Shown here: positions 52,981 through 63,124 of the stretch, piece by piece
Layout: each line of letters begins with the position of its first letter
Numbering within the stretch: position 1 is the stretch's first letter
Assembly: GCA_002753225.1 (NCBI GenBank)
Contig: PDZS01000004.1
Span: 122,498 to 186,497, forward strand
Reading direction: 5' to 3'
Source: Deltaproteobacteria bacterium YD0425bin51
GTDB lineage: Bacteria > Desulfobacterota > Desulfobacteria > Desulfobacterales > YD0425bin51
DNA length: 64,000 bases
Translations under genes and position numbers: made by a program
Notes under the pieces: model-generated
Seen by the model: the letters and a program-made list of their open reading frames with translations, nothing else
The model's database searches: none
What the model was told of the DNA's origin: nothing

Positions 52981-54105
52981 TTATACTTTCCGGACAAAAG
53001 AGCTCACAGGTCTTCTCAAGGAGACTGGATCTGGGTATGAAGATATATACCCTACCCTTAAGACAAATTGAGGGGAAAAACCATCTTTATGATTTTTAGA
53101 AATTATTTTTTGCCCCTTATCTTCTTCTAAATATTGAGTCATTGGATGAATTGCAATCATACGCTCTCTAGCAATAAGTGCCATGCGTTCAAAGCGTCTT
53201 CCTGTATTTATTAAATCAGTAACAGTTTCGCCATCACTTGTAATGATGAGCCATCCTGCACCCTGACCTGCTATTTTTGCTATTTTTTCTATCCCTTTTT
53301 TGCGGAAGTTATCATTCATGAAATCAGAAGGTTTTACAAAATTTCTTACGTACCATCCCGCAATACCAGTAATTCCCATCCCTTCTAATGTTAATCCATC
53401 TTTTTTAAGATTTGCCTCTTCATCTGTCAAACGGAGCCATTCAGCCAATTCTTTTTGCGCATCATCACGATAGGTTTGAGTTTTAAAATATTCAATAACT
53501 CCTTCTTCTATACATTTTCCATGCTCTGAATTTCTTGGGAAATAGAATAGATGATTATTTAAAGGTTCAGATAAAAATTTAACGTCTTCATTTTTTAGTT
53601 CCTTAGATTTATATCCATTTTTAGCAGTCATTCGTTTGGTAATACGTTCCAAAGGATAATCAACAGGGTTGATTTTATTTAAGGATATTTTTAAAATTTC
53701 TTCATCAAAAGTGTCCTTTGCGATAATTTGATCGTTTACTTCAAAACCATATGAAGCAGCAGCAATTGAAAGATTTTCCATAAATGCACCAATGGATAAA
53801 ATCATCTCACGATTTTTAGGATCAACTGAAGGAAGCCGTCGTTTAGGATCTGTACAAATTATCCAATCTTTTTTACTTAAAATCTTAACATACCAAGGCT
53901 GCGAATTATGACCGCTAGGAGCCAAAGAAGCATAGTATAAAATTTTTGATTTAATTCGATCTATTTCTGGAATCAAGCTGCTATATTTGTATGGAGTGTT
54001 AGCTCTCTTAATTCCATGACATGAAGGCAAAATACTGGAGCCGCTTATTGCTAGTGCTGATATTGTTAAAGCTTTTTTGATAAAATTTCTTCTATTTTTA
54101 TCCAT
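52981..54105 (-). CDS. Tat-exported nitroreductase-family protein
   Basis: The 374-residue protein has a twin-arginine signal (NRRNFIKKALTISALAI) and a possible lipobox (LPSC, Cys29). The mature part resembles Acg-type nitroreductases: SLAPSGHNSQPWYV at the start of the FMN fold, FMENLSIAAASYGFEV in the middle, and MTQYLEE and LRVGYI near the end. FMN-dependent reduction in the periplasm is expected, and Tat export fits folding around a cofactor in the cytoplasm. Acg-type members may instead sequester flavin. It lies 15 bases after the chemoreceptor gene on the same strand. Confidence 0.85.
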   Translation of the reverse strand: MDKNRRNFIKKALTISALAISGSSILPSCHGIKRANTPYKYSSLIPEIDRIKSKILYYASLAPSGHNSQPWYVKILSKKDWIICTDPKRRLPSVDPKNREMILSIGAFMENLSIAAASYGFEVNDQIIAKDTFDEEILKISLNKINPVDYPLERITKRMTAKNGYKSKELKNEDVKFLSEPLNNHLFYFPRNSEHGKCIEEGVIEYFKTQTYRDDAQKELAEWLRLTDEEANLKKDGLTLEGMGITGIAGWYVRNFVKPSDFMNDNFRKKGIEKIAKIAGQGAGWLIITSDGETVTDLINTGRRFERMALIARERMIAIHPMTQYLEEDKGQKIISKNHKDGFSPQFVLRVGYISSYPDPVSLRRPVSSFVRKV

Positions 54106-54120
54106 AATTATGGCACCTAA

Positions 54121-56181
54121 TTAATATAGTTTAAATTTTTTAACCAACTGCGAAAGATTAGATGACATTTGATCAAGCTCAAGAGATGATAGCTTTGTTT
54201 GGTTTGCATTTTGGTCTATAGTTTTTGCAACTAATCTTATCTTTTGAATATTATTTGCTATATCCATAACACTTTTTGATGATTCTGATGTTGATTTAGC
54301 AACTTCATTAACACCTTTTGATAGCTCCACAGCATATTTCGCTACTTTTTGAGCAGTTTTTGAACTGTCATTAATCGAAATCGAAATATCTCCTACAAGT
54401 TTAGAGGATTCATTTGCGCTTTCTGCAACGTTTTTAACATTTTTAGCGCTTGAAGCAATAGTTTTTGAAATATCACCTGCAGTTGAAGACTGTTCTTCTA
54501 TTGAACCTGCAATGTTTTCATTGATCCCTGCAATATCTTTAATGATCTTATTAATTTCATTAGTGGAATTTAAAGCTTCACTTATGCTGCTCTGGATCTG
54601 TTCTATCTGCTCAGCAATTTCATCTGTGGCTTCAGCAGACTGCTTAGCTAGCTCCTTAACTTCACCTGCAACGACAGCAAACCCTTTCCCTGCTTCGCCT
54701 GCGCCTGCAGCTTCTATAGTTGCGTTTAAAGCAAGCATATCTGTTTTATCAGCAATATCTTTAATAACTCCCACGACTTTGCCAATTTGCTTTGAGACTT
54801 TAGTTAAGCCATCCATGCGAATATTGATATCATAAGCACGCTGGTTAGCTTTTTGTGATATATTACTAGCTATATTCGTATTTTTAGATACTTCATTTAA
54901 AGAAGATGTCATTTGTTCAATTGCCATAGCTACTTGGGTAACACCCGCAGACATATCTTTACTCGAATCTGCCATGCGGCTGACATTTTCTTCAGTCTGC
55001 ATTGTTGATTTGACAATTTCGTTAAATGTAGAGGACATCTCTTCTGTCATATGTGCAATATTATGTACTGAAGCACTTGCCTCTTTAGATGCAGAGGCTA
55101 CAGTTATTACATTTTGGCTGACTTGCTCAGATGCTGCCGCAGCAGTTTCAGATTGAACGTTCATATCCTTAGCAGACAAAACCATTTGATCTGAAATATT
55201 TGAAAGTTCTCCAGATATATTAGAGAGGTTATTCGTCGATTTTACTACTTCATTAATAATATTTCTAATATTACTTATGAATTTATTAAAATGAGTGGCT
55301 AATACAATTATTTCATTTTTACATACAGCTTTGTAGACTTTACACTCTTTACATGACTTATAAACTCCTTTGGTTATTTTGGGGCAAACTGCTTTTTCGC
55401 CAAATAATGTCGTATCACTGCCAACCTCTAACCAACAATAAACTCCTTCTTTGTTAAAGCAGGGGCAATTATTATTATTACAATCCATGTATTTTGAACA
55501 TTCAACTTTTTTAGTATCAAACTTAACAAAAAGACTACCATCAGCAATTTCAGTAAACAAATCAGAAAATTTGTTCAAATATGAAATAATATCCCGTTGA
55601 ATCAAAACTGAATAGATATAGCTGCCTATAATTATTATAAAAATACTTATAATAATTGAGATATAAATATTTTTTTGTATTTCTCCCCTTATGTTATTAT
55701 TTGTATACCCAATTCTTATTATCCCAAAACGCTCATCTCCCAGTAAAACTGGTTTTATACCTTCAGTAATATTTTTTTTTGCTGGATTTTGCTGAACTAT
55801 TAAATTGTTAATTTTTAATTGTTCTTTTTCAAAATTATTATTCTTCAAGTCCTTTCCAATTAAGAAATTATCTGTGGATGCTATACATTTTCCATCAAGA
55901 TTTACAGCTATTACATATTCTACGTCTTTGTCATTGTTTTTTAGATCAGTAAATATCTGGTTTAATCTGTTTACATCAGAGCTCATAAATGGCTCAAGAC
56001 AGGCCATAGCTAAATTAGATGTAATTATTTTTGTTTTATTCTCCAAATTTTTATAAAGATATTTACTATTTCGCATTGATGAAATAGCTAAGATTAGCGT
56101 AATTGCTATCACAGTAAGAATAAAATAATAGTATATTATAGTTTGTTTTATACCTGTCTTTTTACCAAATATGAACGACAT
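54121..56181 (-). CDS. Methyl-accepting chemotaxis protein with cysteine-rich cytoplasmic segment
   Basis: The protein has about 686 residues, with two transmembrane helices (about 12-33 and 175-198) around a single periplasmic domain. After the second helix lies a cysteine-rich region (CSKYMDCNNNNCPC, GVYCWLEVG, CKECKVYKAVC), as in the two-CW domain receptors of Desulfobacterota. The long coiled-coil signalling domain has the hairpin tip AGEAGKGFAVVAGEVKELA. The ATG at 56181 is chosen for its AAGGGAAG upstream; a TTG at 56202 would add seven residues. The gene begins 17 bases after a PhnD-like binding protein. Ligand-loaded binding protein docking on this receptor is a plausible mechanism. 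The cysteines could hold a metal or redox centre. Confidence 0.92.
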   Translation of the reverse strand: MSFIFGKKTGIKQTIIYYYFILTVIAITLILAISSMRNSKYLYKNLENKTKIITSNLAMACLEPFMSSDVNRLNQIFTDLKNNDKDVEYVIAVNLDGKCIASTDNFLIGKDLKNNNFEKEQLKINNLIVQQNPAKKNITEGIKPVLLGDERFGIIRIGYTNNNIRGEIQKNIYISIIISIFIIIIGSYIYSVLIQRDIISYLNKFSDLFTEIADGSLFVKFDTKKVECSKYMDCNNNNCPCFNKEGVYCWLEVGSDTTLFGEKAVCPKITKGVYKSCKECKVYKAVCKNEIIVLATHFNKFISNIRNIINEVVKSTNNLSNISGELSNISDQMVLSAKDMNVQSETAAAASEQVSQNVITVASASKEASASVHNIAHMTEEMSSTFNEIVKSTMQTEENVSRMADSSKDMSAGVTQVAMAIEQMTSSLNEVSKNTNIASNISQKANQRAYDINIRMDGLTKVSKQIGKVVGVIKDIADKTDMLALNATIEAAGAGEAGKGFAVVAGEVKELAKQSAEATDEIAEQIEQIQSSISEALNSTNEINKIIKDIAGINENIAGSIEEQSSTAGDISKTIASSAKNVKNVAESANESSKLVGDISISINDSSKTAQKVAKYAVELSKGVNEVAKSTSESSKSVMDIANNIQKIRLVAKTIDQNANQTKLSSLELDQMSSNLSQLVKKFKLY

Positions 56182-56198
56182 AATTTGCTTCCCTTTAA

Positions 56199-57083
56199 TC
56201 AATACGTTAATTTTATTTTATTCGCTACTTCTCTTATTATATCAGTATCTTTATCAGTTAATGAGTTAAAAGCTGTTGGTTTCCCTGGCAGATCCGCTTC
56301 AGTTAATATTTTTTCTGGAATAGATATTATTGCTTCTTTTATTTTTGATAAAATTTCTGGTTTAACATTAGAATCATATGAAAATATCCATTCTACATAT
56401 TTGGGGGTTTCCGCAATTACAGCAATTTGAGAGACATCAATCTGTTTTTCAACTTGTTCGAGCATCCCATTTCGGACACATCCAAAATCAGCAGTTTTAT
56501 TAAATACAGATGATATGACAACTTCTTGTTTGTTTCCAGGAGCTTCTTTTAATACACAATCTTTTGTCATATCAATTCCATTATCAATTGCAAAGGCTTG
56601 TTGAAAAATATATCCTCCGGCTGATTGCCAGCCAGTGATCCAGCCTTTTTTCCCTTTTATATCCTGAAGTTTCTTTATTGATTCATTATCTTTACGAGCA
56701 ATAAACAATCCGTAAAAACCCTTACTGCTTGATGCAGCGGCTAAAGCTAGATGCCCTTTAGGTCTTTCTGCCCCTTTTACTGCAGCCTGAATATATGTAA
56801 TAGGATTAGAATAAGCAAAATCAATTTTCCCTTCTTTGCACATTGTAACATGGTTTTCAAAGTCTTTTGGAAAAATTTGATTTATTTTTACACCTGCTTT
56901 CTCTTCAAGATATTTCAAAATGGGCTTCCATTTTTTCATAGCTTTTTCATTAGAAATTTGGGGGAGCATAGCAAAAGAAACATTTTCTTCAGCTTTTAAA
57001 TAAGAAAGCATAGAAAAATTTTCTATAATAAAAAAAGTTAAAAAAAACAAAAAACAGTTCAGTAAAACATCTTTTTTAAACAT
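56199..57083 (-). CDS. PhnD-like phosphate/phosphonate-type substrate-binding protein
   Basis: The mature part after a hydrophobic signal segment shows the PhnD/SsuA fold: FAMLPQISNEKAMKKWKPIL, KIDFAYSNPITYIQA, IKGKKGWITGWQSAGGYIF and DFGCVRNGMLEQ. The ATG at 57083 has AAGGAGG nine bases upstream; the TTG at 57089 is too close to it. No permease or ATPase gene is near. It is followed at once by a chemoreceptor gene, which suggests a sensory rather than a transport role. The ligand could be phosphate, phosphite, phosphonate or another oxyanion or small organic molecule. Confidence 0.87.
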   Translation of the reverse strand: MFKKDVLLNCFLFFLTFFIIENFSMLSYLKAEENVSFAMLPQISNEKAMKKWKPILKYLEEKAGVKINQIFPKDFENHVTMCKEGKIDFAYSNPITYIQAAVKGAERPKGHLALAAASSSKGFYGLFIARKDNESIKKLQDIKGKKGWITGWQSAGGYIFQQAFAIDNGIDMTKDCVLKEAPGNKQEVVISSVFNKTADFGCVRNGMLEQVEKQIDVSQIAVIAETPKYVEWIFSYDSNVKPEILSKIKEAIISIPEKILTEADLPGKPTAFNSLTDKDTDIIREVANKIKLTY

Positions 57084-57318
57084 TTTCAAATCCTCCTTGG
57101 TTAATTATGATTAGTTACAATTTTGTTACTATTTGTCTTTATTGAAAAGAATATTTTCTTATTTATGCAACTGATTGAGAAGTTATACTTTTTTTATTTA
57201 CTTCAAAAAAACAATATTATCAATTATTAAATAAGATTGTAATTGGGATAAATTTTTTGTATATCCTTGTTAATGATACTTTTTATATTAACCATACCTA
57301 CAAAAGAGGGATCCCGCC

Positions 57319-60300
57319 ATGAATAAAACTCTAAACTTAAAACAAGACCCTTTACCGGGTAGGCATTTGATCTTTTTTAAAGGCGACATTATTACATTTA
57401 CTCTTACTTTACCATGGAAAATAAAGGGAAGCGCATACTTACGAACAAATATAGGGCATGCACATATTACAAGGAATGAAATTATAAGAGAAATAAATTA
57501 TGATGAACCTAGATTAAATAGAGATTGGTATGACATACCTATGAGGCTCATTGACGATACTAATTTTCAGATAAAAGTTGGACTCTCGGAAGTAGGGAAT
57601 TTTCTATCAAAGTGCTTTTTCATAAAAGAAGGTGAGGTTAATCCCTTCTGGCCAGAAGGACCAAATACTATTATTAAGGTTGAACCTAGCTATACTTGCT
57701 GTGCAAACATAATTTATAATACATTTGTTCGTCAATTTGGTCCAAATAAAGGTGGCGGAGGTCTTGCATCGCCTTCAGAGGAAAAGTGGACACAGATATT
57801 AGATCAAAAAGGTTATACTGTTATTCCACCATCTGGGACATTTCGTGATGTAATAAAAGAATTGGATTTCATAATTGGTGAGTTAGGCTGTACAATTCTG
57901 CAGTTTCTTCCTGTTCATCCTACACCTACAACTTATGGCCGCATGGGAAGATTTGGAAGTCCTTATGCAGCCTTGAGTTTTACAGATGTAGACCCAGCGC
58001 TTGCTGTTTTTGATCCAAAAGCAACACCTCTTGAGCAGTTTATAGAACTAGTTGATGCAATACATGAGCGGAACGCGAAAATTTTTATGGATATTGCCAT
58101 AAATCATACTGGTTGGGCTGCAGATCTCCATGAAGCACATCCAGAGTGGTTATATCGAGATGAATTAGGCCGCATTGAAGTACCTGGAGCATGGGGGGTT
58201 CGCTGGGAAGATTTGACTAAATTAGACTACAAATACAGAGATCTTTGGCAATACATGGCTCAAGTTTTTCTTACATGGTGCAGACGAGGAATCGATGGAT
58301 TTAGATGTGATGCTGGATATATGATTCCTGTTCCTGCTTGGATTTATATTGTGGCTCAAGTAAGGGAACAATATCCTGACACTATTTTTTTTCTTGAAGG
58401 CTTAGGAGGTGCTGTTCAATGCACTCAAGATATACTAACCCAAGCTAACTTTAATTGGGCTTATTCTGAGTTGTTTCAAAATTATGATAGAAATCAAATA
58501 GAATATTATCTCCCAACCTCAATTGAAATATCTAAAAACGATGGAACAATGGTTCATTATGCTGAAACCCATGATAATAACAGACTTGCATCTCGCTCTT
58601 TAGCTTTTGCTAAAATGCGCACAACAATATCTGCTCTATTTTCAAATCATGGCGCTTTTGGATTTGCAAATGGAGTTGAATGGTATGCAACTGAAAAAAT
58701 TGACGTACACGGTTCTCCATCTTTAAATTGGGGCTCTCCTATAAATCAGATTTCACACATAAGGCGTTTGAATCTAATTTTAAAGGGACACCCTGCCTTT
58801 CATGAACTGACTAAAATGGAATTGATAGAAAGGGGCGGCGGAAATCAAGTTGTCCTTTTAAGACATCATATCCCCTCTAATAAAAAACTTTTAGTTGTTG
58901 TAAATTTAGATGATAAATCTCCTATGGTAGCTTCTTGGGATGAGGATATCTCTGGGATTCATGAAAGTATATTCACTGATTTGCTCACAGAAAAAGTTGT
59001 AAAGGTTAATAGAAAAGATAATTTAGTTACGTGTAATTTGGAAGCAGGAGAAGTTCTTTGTCTATCTCCAGACAGAAATGATCTCGAATTTATTTTACAA
59101 GCTTCAAAGCGTTTAAGTCTTATTCCCCAAAGGAGTGAAATTCAAAGCTTGAAAGCAAAGGTATTAGATATATTTCAATTTTATAATGGCACAAAAGACC
59201 TTAAAGAATTTGATATAAATACTGCTTCTTTAGAGCTTTTTAAAAATCCAATCGAATACTGTCGTAAAATTAATCCTTTTAACGAAGAACCAAAAGTAAT
59301 AGTATGGGAATGGGAAAGAGATTTAAGACGAGAAGTAATGGTCCCTCCAGATCATTTTCTATTAGTTAAAGCTTATGTCCCCTTCAGATGTAGAATCCTT
59401 GATGAAGAAAAAGATATAAATATTGCTCATGAAGAAAGTCTTTCATGTGAGAATGGTTCTTTTTTTGTTTTATTTTTACCTTTTGAAGTACCTGAAGATT
59501 ATAAAGAAATTATTATTAAATTATCTCTTTATACAAAAGGGAGCGCAACACATGTTAAAAATAAAATTTTACTTCTCCCCAAGCCTTCATCCATAAAAAT
59601 AAAGAGGACATTTTATCGAACTGAACTTTTAAATAAGCCGCTTGTATTTTTGGGAACAAACCAAAGAGGAGGAATGATGAGGGCACATATTCCTTGGAAA
59701 GAGTTACATAGTAAATATGATGCTCTGCTTGCTGCTAATTTAAATCCTGATTTTCCTGAAGATAGGCGTATAATGTTTACAAGATGTAGAAGCTGGGTAG
59801 TATTTCAAGGCTATTCACAAGAAATATGTATGAACTGTTTAGATGCATTTTCATATCAGGGAAAATCTCAGGGTTTTTGGAAATTTAATGTGCCAAGCGG
59901 ACAAGGGCAATATGTATTTTTAACAATTGGTATGGAAATGATTCCAGATGAGAATGCAATTAGGATACTTTTATATAGAAATCCAAGTGAAAATAATGCA
60001 AACCGTTTAGCTGATGATAAACCGGTAAGGCTTATTTTGCGTCCTGATATTGAAGATAGAAATTTTCATGAAATAACAAAAGCATACTTAGGGCCTGAAC
60101 AGTTTTGGGGAAAAGTAATTGATATCCATCCTGATGGGTTTGATTTTACACCAGATAAATATAGAAAGCTTGAAGTTAAACTTAAAGGAGGAACCTTTGT
60201 ATATGAACCCGAATGGTACTATATGGTCCATAGAGACTTAGAAGCAGAAAGAGGGCTGGACCCCAATTCTGATTTATTTAGTCCTGGTTATATCTATGCT

Positions 60301-61635
60301 TTTTTAAAAGGGGGAGAAATTTTAGAGCTTACAGCAAGGGTTTTAGATAATGATAAATCAAAAACAATAAAAGATTTTGGATTTAGAGAAAAAATAGTAA
60401 ATAGCTCTATTTTTAAAGATAAAAATGAGTGTACTGTAGAAGAAGCTCTAATAGAAGCAATCGATCATTTTATAGTAAAAAGAGGGAGCTTTAATACTGT
60501 CATTGCAGGCTATCCATGGTTTTTAGATTGGGGTAGAGATTCATTAATTTTTGTTAGGGGTTTAATTTCATCTGGAAGAACAAATGAAGTTAGAACAATA
60601 CTAAAACAGTTTGCTTCGTTTGAAAAAGATGGAACCATACCAAATATGATTAAAGGAAATGACGCGGGAAATAGAGATACATCAGATGCTCCACTATGGT
60701 TTTTTGTAGCAACATGCGACTTAATAAATTATGAGGGTAACGAATCTTTTTTAGATGATATTTGTTCATGCCGTTCAATTAAAGACATTTTAATTGATAT
60801 GGCAAATAGCATGAAATATGGCACTCCAAATGGCATAAAAATGGATCATGAATCAGGTCTGATTTTTAGCCCATCACACTTTACATGGATGGATACAAAT
60901 TATCCCCAAGGAACGCCTAGAGAAGGATATCCGATTGAAATTCAGGCATTATGGCACTTTGCTCTTTGTTTTTTAGATAGAATTGACATAAAAGATAAGC
61001 AGGGTACATGGAAAAGCTTGGCAAAAAAAGTAAAAAGCTCTATCATGGAGTTTTTCTGGTTGGAAAAAGAAGGATATTTAGCAGATTGCCTTTATGCTGG
61101 AAAAGATGTAAAGGCAGCCCATGCTGAAGTTGATGATGCCTTACGTCCCAATCAACTTTTTGCTATAACACTTGGAGCGATAACAAACAATAATATTTGT
61201 CGGAAAATACTTGCAAGCTGTGAAGAGCTTTTAATTCCTGGAGCTATAAGATCTCTTGCTGATAGAACTGTCAAAAGACCACTTCCAATTTACCATAACA
61301 ATCAGCTTTTAAACAATCCATACAATCCTTATCAGGGAAGATATATAGGAGATGAAGATACAAAAAGAAAACCCGCTTATCATAATGGTACTGCTTGGAC
61401 ATGGGTATTTCCTTCTTTTTGTGAAGCATGGGTTAAAGTTTATGGCAATACATCAAAAGATACTGCTTTGTCCCTACTAACGAGCTGTGTAAGACTTATG
61501 ACAAATTCAGGTGTGATAGGACAAATTCCAGAAATAATAGATGGTGATTTCCCTCATATACCTCGAGGCTGTGATGCACAAGCATGGGGAATAAGCGAAT
61601 TATTAAGAGTGTGGTATCTGCTCTCAGGAGTGTAA
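57319..61635 (+). CDS. Glycogen debranching enzyme, GH13-GH133 fusion
   Basis: The 1438-residue protein is organised like eukaryotic glycogen debranching enzyme. The first half is an alpha-amylase-type (GH13) transferase with the catalytic set Asp331 in GIDGFRCDAGY, Glu360 in FFLEGLGG and Asp419 in THDNNR. The last 400 residues form the amylo-alpha-1,6-glucosidase (GH133) domain with GYPWFLDWGRDSLIF near 1064, NDTSDAPLWF-like GNRDTSDAPLWF, and NGTAWTWVFPSF near the end. It would first move maltosyl or maltotriosyl units and then hydrolyse the remaining alpha-1,6 glucose, acting on cytoplasmic glycogen. A 235-base AT-rich gap separates it from the divergent PhnD-like gene. The GAF-ANTAR gene follows after 8 bases. 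Confidence 0.92.
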   Translation: MNKTLNLKQDPLPGRHLIFFKGDIITFTLTLPWKIKGSAYLRTNIGHAHITRNEIIREINYDEPRLNRDWYDIPMRLIDDTNFQIKVGLSEVGNFLSKCFFIKEGEVNPFWPEGPNTIIKVEPSYTCCANIIYNTFVRQFGPNKGGGGLASPSEEKWTQILDQKGYTVIPPSGTFRDVIKELDFIIGELGCTILQFLPVHPTPTTYGRMGRFGSPYAALSFTDVDPALAVFDPKATPLEQFIELVDAIHERNAKIFMDIAINHTGWAADLHEAHPEWLYRDELGRIEVPGAWGVRWEDLTKLDYKYRDLWQYMAQVFLTWCRRGIDGFRCDAGYMIPVPAWIYIVAQVREQYPDTIFFLEGLGGAVQCTQDILTQANFNWAYSELFQNYDRNQIEYYLPTSIEISKNDGTMVHYAETHDNNRLASRSLAFAKMRTTISALFSNHGAFGFANGVEWYATEKIDVHGSPSLNWGSPINQISHIRRLNLILKGHPAFHELTKMELIERGGGNQVVLLRHHIPSNKKLLVVVNLDDKSPMVASWDEDISGIHESIFTDLLTEKVVKVNRKDNLVTCNLEAGEVLCLSPDRNDLEFILQASKRLSLIPQRSEIQSLKAKVLDIFQFYNGTKDLKEFDINTASLELFKNPIEYCRKINPFNEEPKVIVWEWERDLRREVMVPPDHFLLVKAYVPFRCRILDEEKDINIAHEESLSCENGSFFVLFLPFEVPEDYKEIIIKLSLYTKGSATHVKNKILLLPKPSSIKIKRTFYRTELLNKPLVFLGTNQRGGMMRAHIPWKELHSKYDALLAANLNPDFPEDRRIMFTRCRSWVVFQGYSQEICMNCLDAFSYQGKSQGFWKFNVPSGQGQYVFLTIGMEMIPDENAIRILLYRNPSENNANRLADDKPVRLILRPDIEDRNFHEITKAYLGPEQFWGKVIDIHPDGFDFTPDKYRKLEVKLKGGTFVYEPEWYYMVHRDLEAERGLDPNSDLFSPGYIYAFLKGGEILELTARVLDNDKSKTIKDFGFREKIVNSSIFKDKNECTVEEALIEAIDHFIVKRGSFNTVIAGYPWFLDWGRDSLIFVRGLISSGRTNEVRTILKQFASFEKDGTIPNMIKGNDAGNRDTSDAPLWFFVATCDLINYEGNESFLDDICSCRSIKDILIDMANSMKYGTPNGIKMDHESGLIFSPSHFTWMDTNYPQGTPREGYPIEIQALWHFALCFLDRIDIKDKQGTWKSLAKKVKSSIMEFFWLEKEGYLADCLYAGKDVKAAHAEVDDALRPNQLFAITLGAITNNNICRKILASCEELLIPGAIRSLADRTVKRPLPIYHNNQLLNNPYNPYQGRYIGDEDTKRKPAYHNGTAWTWVFPSFCEAWVKVYGNTSKDTALSLLTSCVRLMTNSGVIGQIPEIIDGDFPHIPRGCDAQAWGISELLRVWYLLSGV

Positions 61636-61643
61636 TTATTTAT

Positions 61644-62360
61644 ATGGAAAAATCTGGACAAGAAATTTATGATAGATATATAAAAGCATTAATGGACATA
61701 AGCAGTGCCATTACTTCTGATTATTATTTAGAAGATATTTTAAAACTAATTGTAATGGTAACAGCTAAAGTTACAGGAGTTGAAATATGCTCTTTATGGC
61801 TTATAGATGAATCTGAAAATCCTAGGAAACTTAAACTTAAAGCAACTCAGGCAATAGATCCAAGTTATTTAAAAGATAGGTCTTTAAACATGAACGAAGG
61901 AGTAGTTGGATATGTTGCCAGTAATAAAAAACCTCTTATTGTAAAAGATGTACTAACAGAACCACTGTTTAAAGAAAAAGAGATGGCGAAAAGATTAGGA
62001 TTAGTTTCTCTTGTAAGTGTTCCTCTTCAGGTTAGAGATGATAATATTGTAGGGGTTTTAAACTGTTTCACTTCAGATCACCATGACTTTTCAACCACAG
62101 AAGTTAATTTGATTACAACAGTAGCAAATCAAGCTGCAGTAGCAATTTTAAACACTGAGTTAATGGTTAAGACTAGAGTTATTCAAGAGGAACTTTTGAC
62201 CAGAAAATTAGTAGATAAAGCAAAAGAAATTCTAATGAAAAGGCGAAATATGAAAGTTGATGAAGCTTACAGATGGCTACAAAAGAGAAGTATGGATTCT
62301 CGTAAATCTATGCGCGATATAGCTGAAGCTGTTCTTTTATCTGAGGAAATTTATGAGTAG
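61644..62360 (+). CDS. GAF-ANTAR RNA-binding antitermination regulator
   Basis: The protein has about 238 residues, with a GAF domain (about 20-160: GVEICSLWLIDE, EGVVGYVASNKKPLIV, LVSVPLQVRDDNIVGVLN) followed by a C-terminal ANTAR three-helix domain (VDKAKEILMKRRNMKVDEAY, then MDSRKSMRDIAEAVLL). ANTAR proteins bind paired hexaloop RNA hairpins and prevent transcription termination. The GAF domain would sense a small ligand or redox state. The ATG at 61644 is chosen because an ATG at 61584 lies inside the debranching-enzyme gene and the added residues are not family-like. AGGAG lies 13 bases upstream. It overlaps birA by 8 bases. Confidence 0.9.
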   Translation: MEKSGQEIYDRYIKALMDISSAITSDYYLEDILKLIVMVTAKVTGVEICSLWLIDESENPRKLKLKATQAIDPSYLKDRSLNMNEGVVGYVASNKKPLIVKDVLTEPLFKEKEMAKRLGLVSLVSVPLQVRDDNIVGVLNCFTSDHHDFSTTEVNLITTVANQAAVAILNTELMVKTRVIQEELLTRKLVDKAKEILMKRRNMKVDEAYRWLQKRSMDSRKSMRDIAEAVLLSEEIYE

Positions 62361-63066
62361 TAACATTCATTATTTTGGAATGGTAAATTCCACAATGGAT
62401 ATTGCAAGGGAAATGGCAAAAAATGGATGTCCTGATTTTACTGTAGTAGTGGCTGAGCAGCAAAAAAATGGCAGAGGAAGAATGAATAGGGCTTGGCTTT
62501 CAGATATAGGAGGACTTTATTTTACATTAGTTTTAAGACCCGACATAAATCTCACCAAAGTTTCAATTATTAATTTTTTAATATCATTAGGAATTGTTCG
62601 AGTATTGCGAAGTAAATTTAATCTTGATGCTAGAGTTAAATGGCCTAATGATATTTTAATTTTTCATCAAAAGATTTGTGGTATTTTATCTGAAATGGAG
62701 ACTGAATCTGATTCTGATTCAGTTAAATTCATTAATATAGGAATTGGTTTAAATGTAAATAATTATCCACTTGTAAAAGATCAGAATGTAACTTCTCTAA
62801 AATTGCTTTTATATAAAGAATTAGATAAAATGGAAATTCTTCTTAATATTTTAGATGAATTTAAAAAATTAATTAATGAAAGTTTCAATAATATAGTCTC
62901 TGAGTGGAAAATGAACACAATTACTTTAAATAAAAAAGTAGAAATTGTTACACTTAAAGAGACAATTAAAGGAACTGCAATAGATATAGATGAAAATGGA
63001 AGTTTGGTTTTGGAAACTGATGAAGGTCTAAGGAAACAAATTTATTATGGCGATTGCTTTGTTTAG
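62353..63066 (+). CDS. birA: Biotin--[acetyl-CoA-carboxylase] ligase, class I
   Basis: The 237-residue enzyme has only the catalytic and C-terminal domains, without the DNA-binding winged helix of class II BirA. Visible are the biotinyl-AMP loop GRGRMNRAWLSD, YFTLVLRPD, the catalytic-lysine motif KWPNDILIF, GILSEMETE and NIGIGLNVNN, followed by the small SH3-like C-terminal domain (GTAIDIDENGSLVLETDEG). It attaches biotin to carboxyl-carrier proteins via biotinyl-5'-AMP. The start overlaps the GAF-ANTAR gene by 8 bases. The stop codon region is included in a 34-base tandem duplication. Confidence 0.95.
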   Translation: MSSNIHYFGMVNSTMDIAREMAKNGCPDFTVVVAEQQKNGRGRMNRAWLSDIGGLYFTLVLRPDINLTKVSIINFLISLGIVRVLRSKFNLDARVKWPNDILIFHQKICGILSEMETESDSDSVKFINIGIGLNVNNYPLVKDQNVTSLKLLLYKELDKMEILLNILDEFKKLINESFNNIVSEWKMNTITLNKKVEIVTLKETIKGTAIDIDENGSLVLETDEGLRKQIYYGDCFV

Positions 63067-63124
63067 AGGAATATATGAAAGCTAAAATAACTTTGTTTAG
63101 AGGAATATATGAAAGCTAAAATAA
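63057..63124 (+). repeat. 34-bp perfect tandem duplication at a gene junction
   Basis: Bases 63057-63090 and 63091-63124 are identical. The unit holds the end of birA, the ribosome binding site AGAGGA and the first codons of the next gene. The result is a second, out-of-frame start (ATG at 63075, 14 codons) ahead of the true ATG at 63109. It looks like a recent slippage event, or an assembly error. Confidence 0.95.

Noticed and set aside
61584..61643. Longer GAF-ANTAR start at 61584
   Set aside because: It lies within the debranching-enzyme gene and adds residues with no family resemblance. The ATG at 61644 fits the GAF boundary better.
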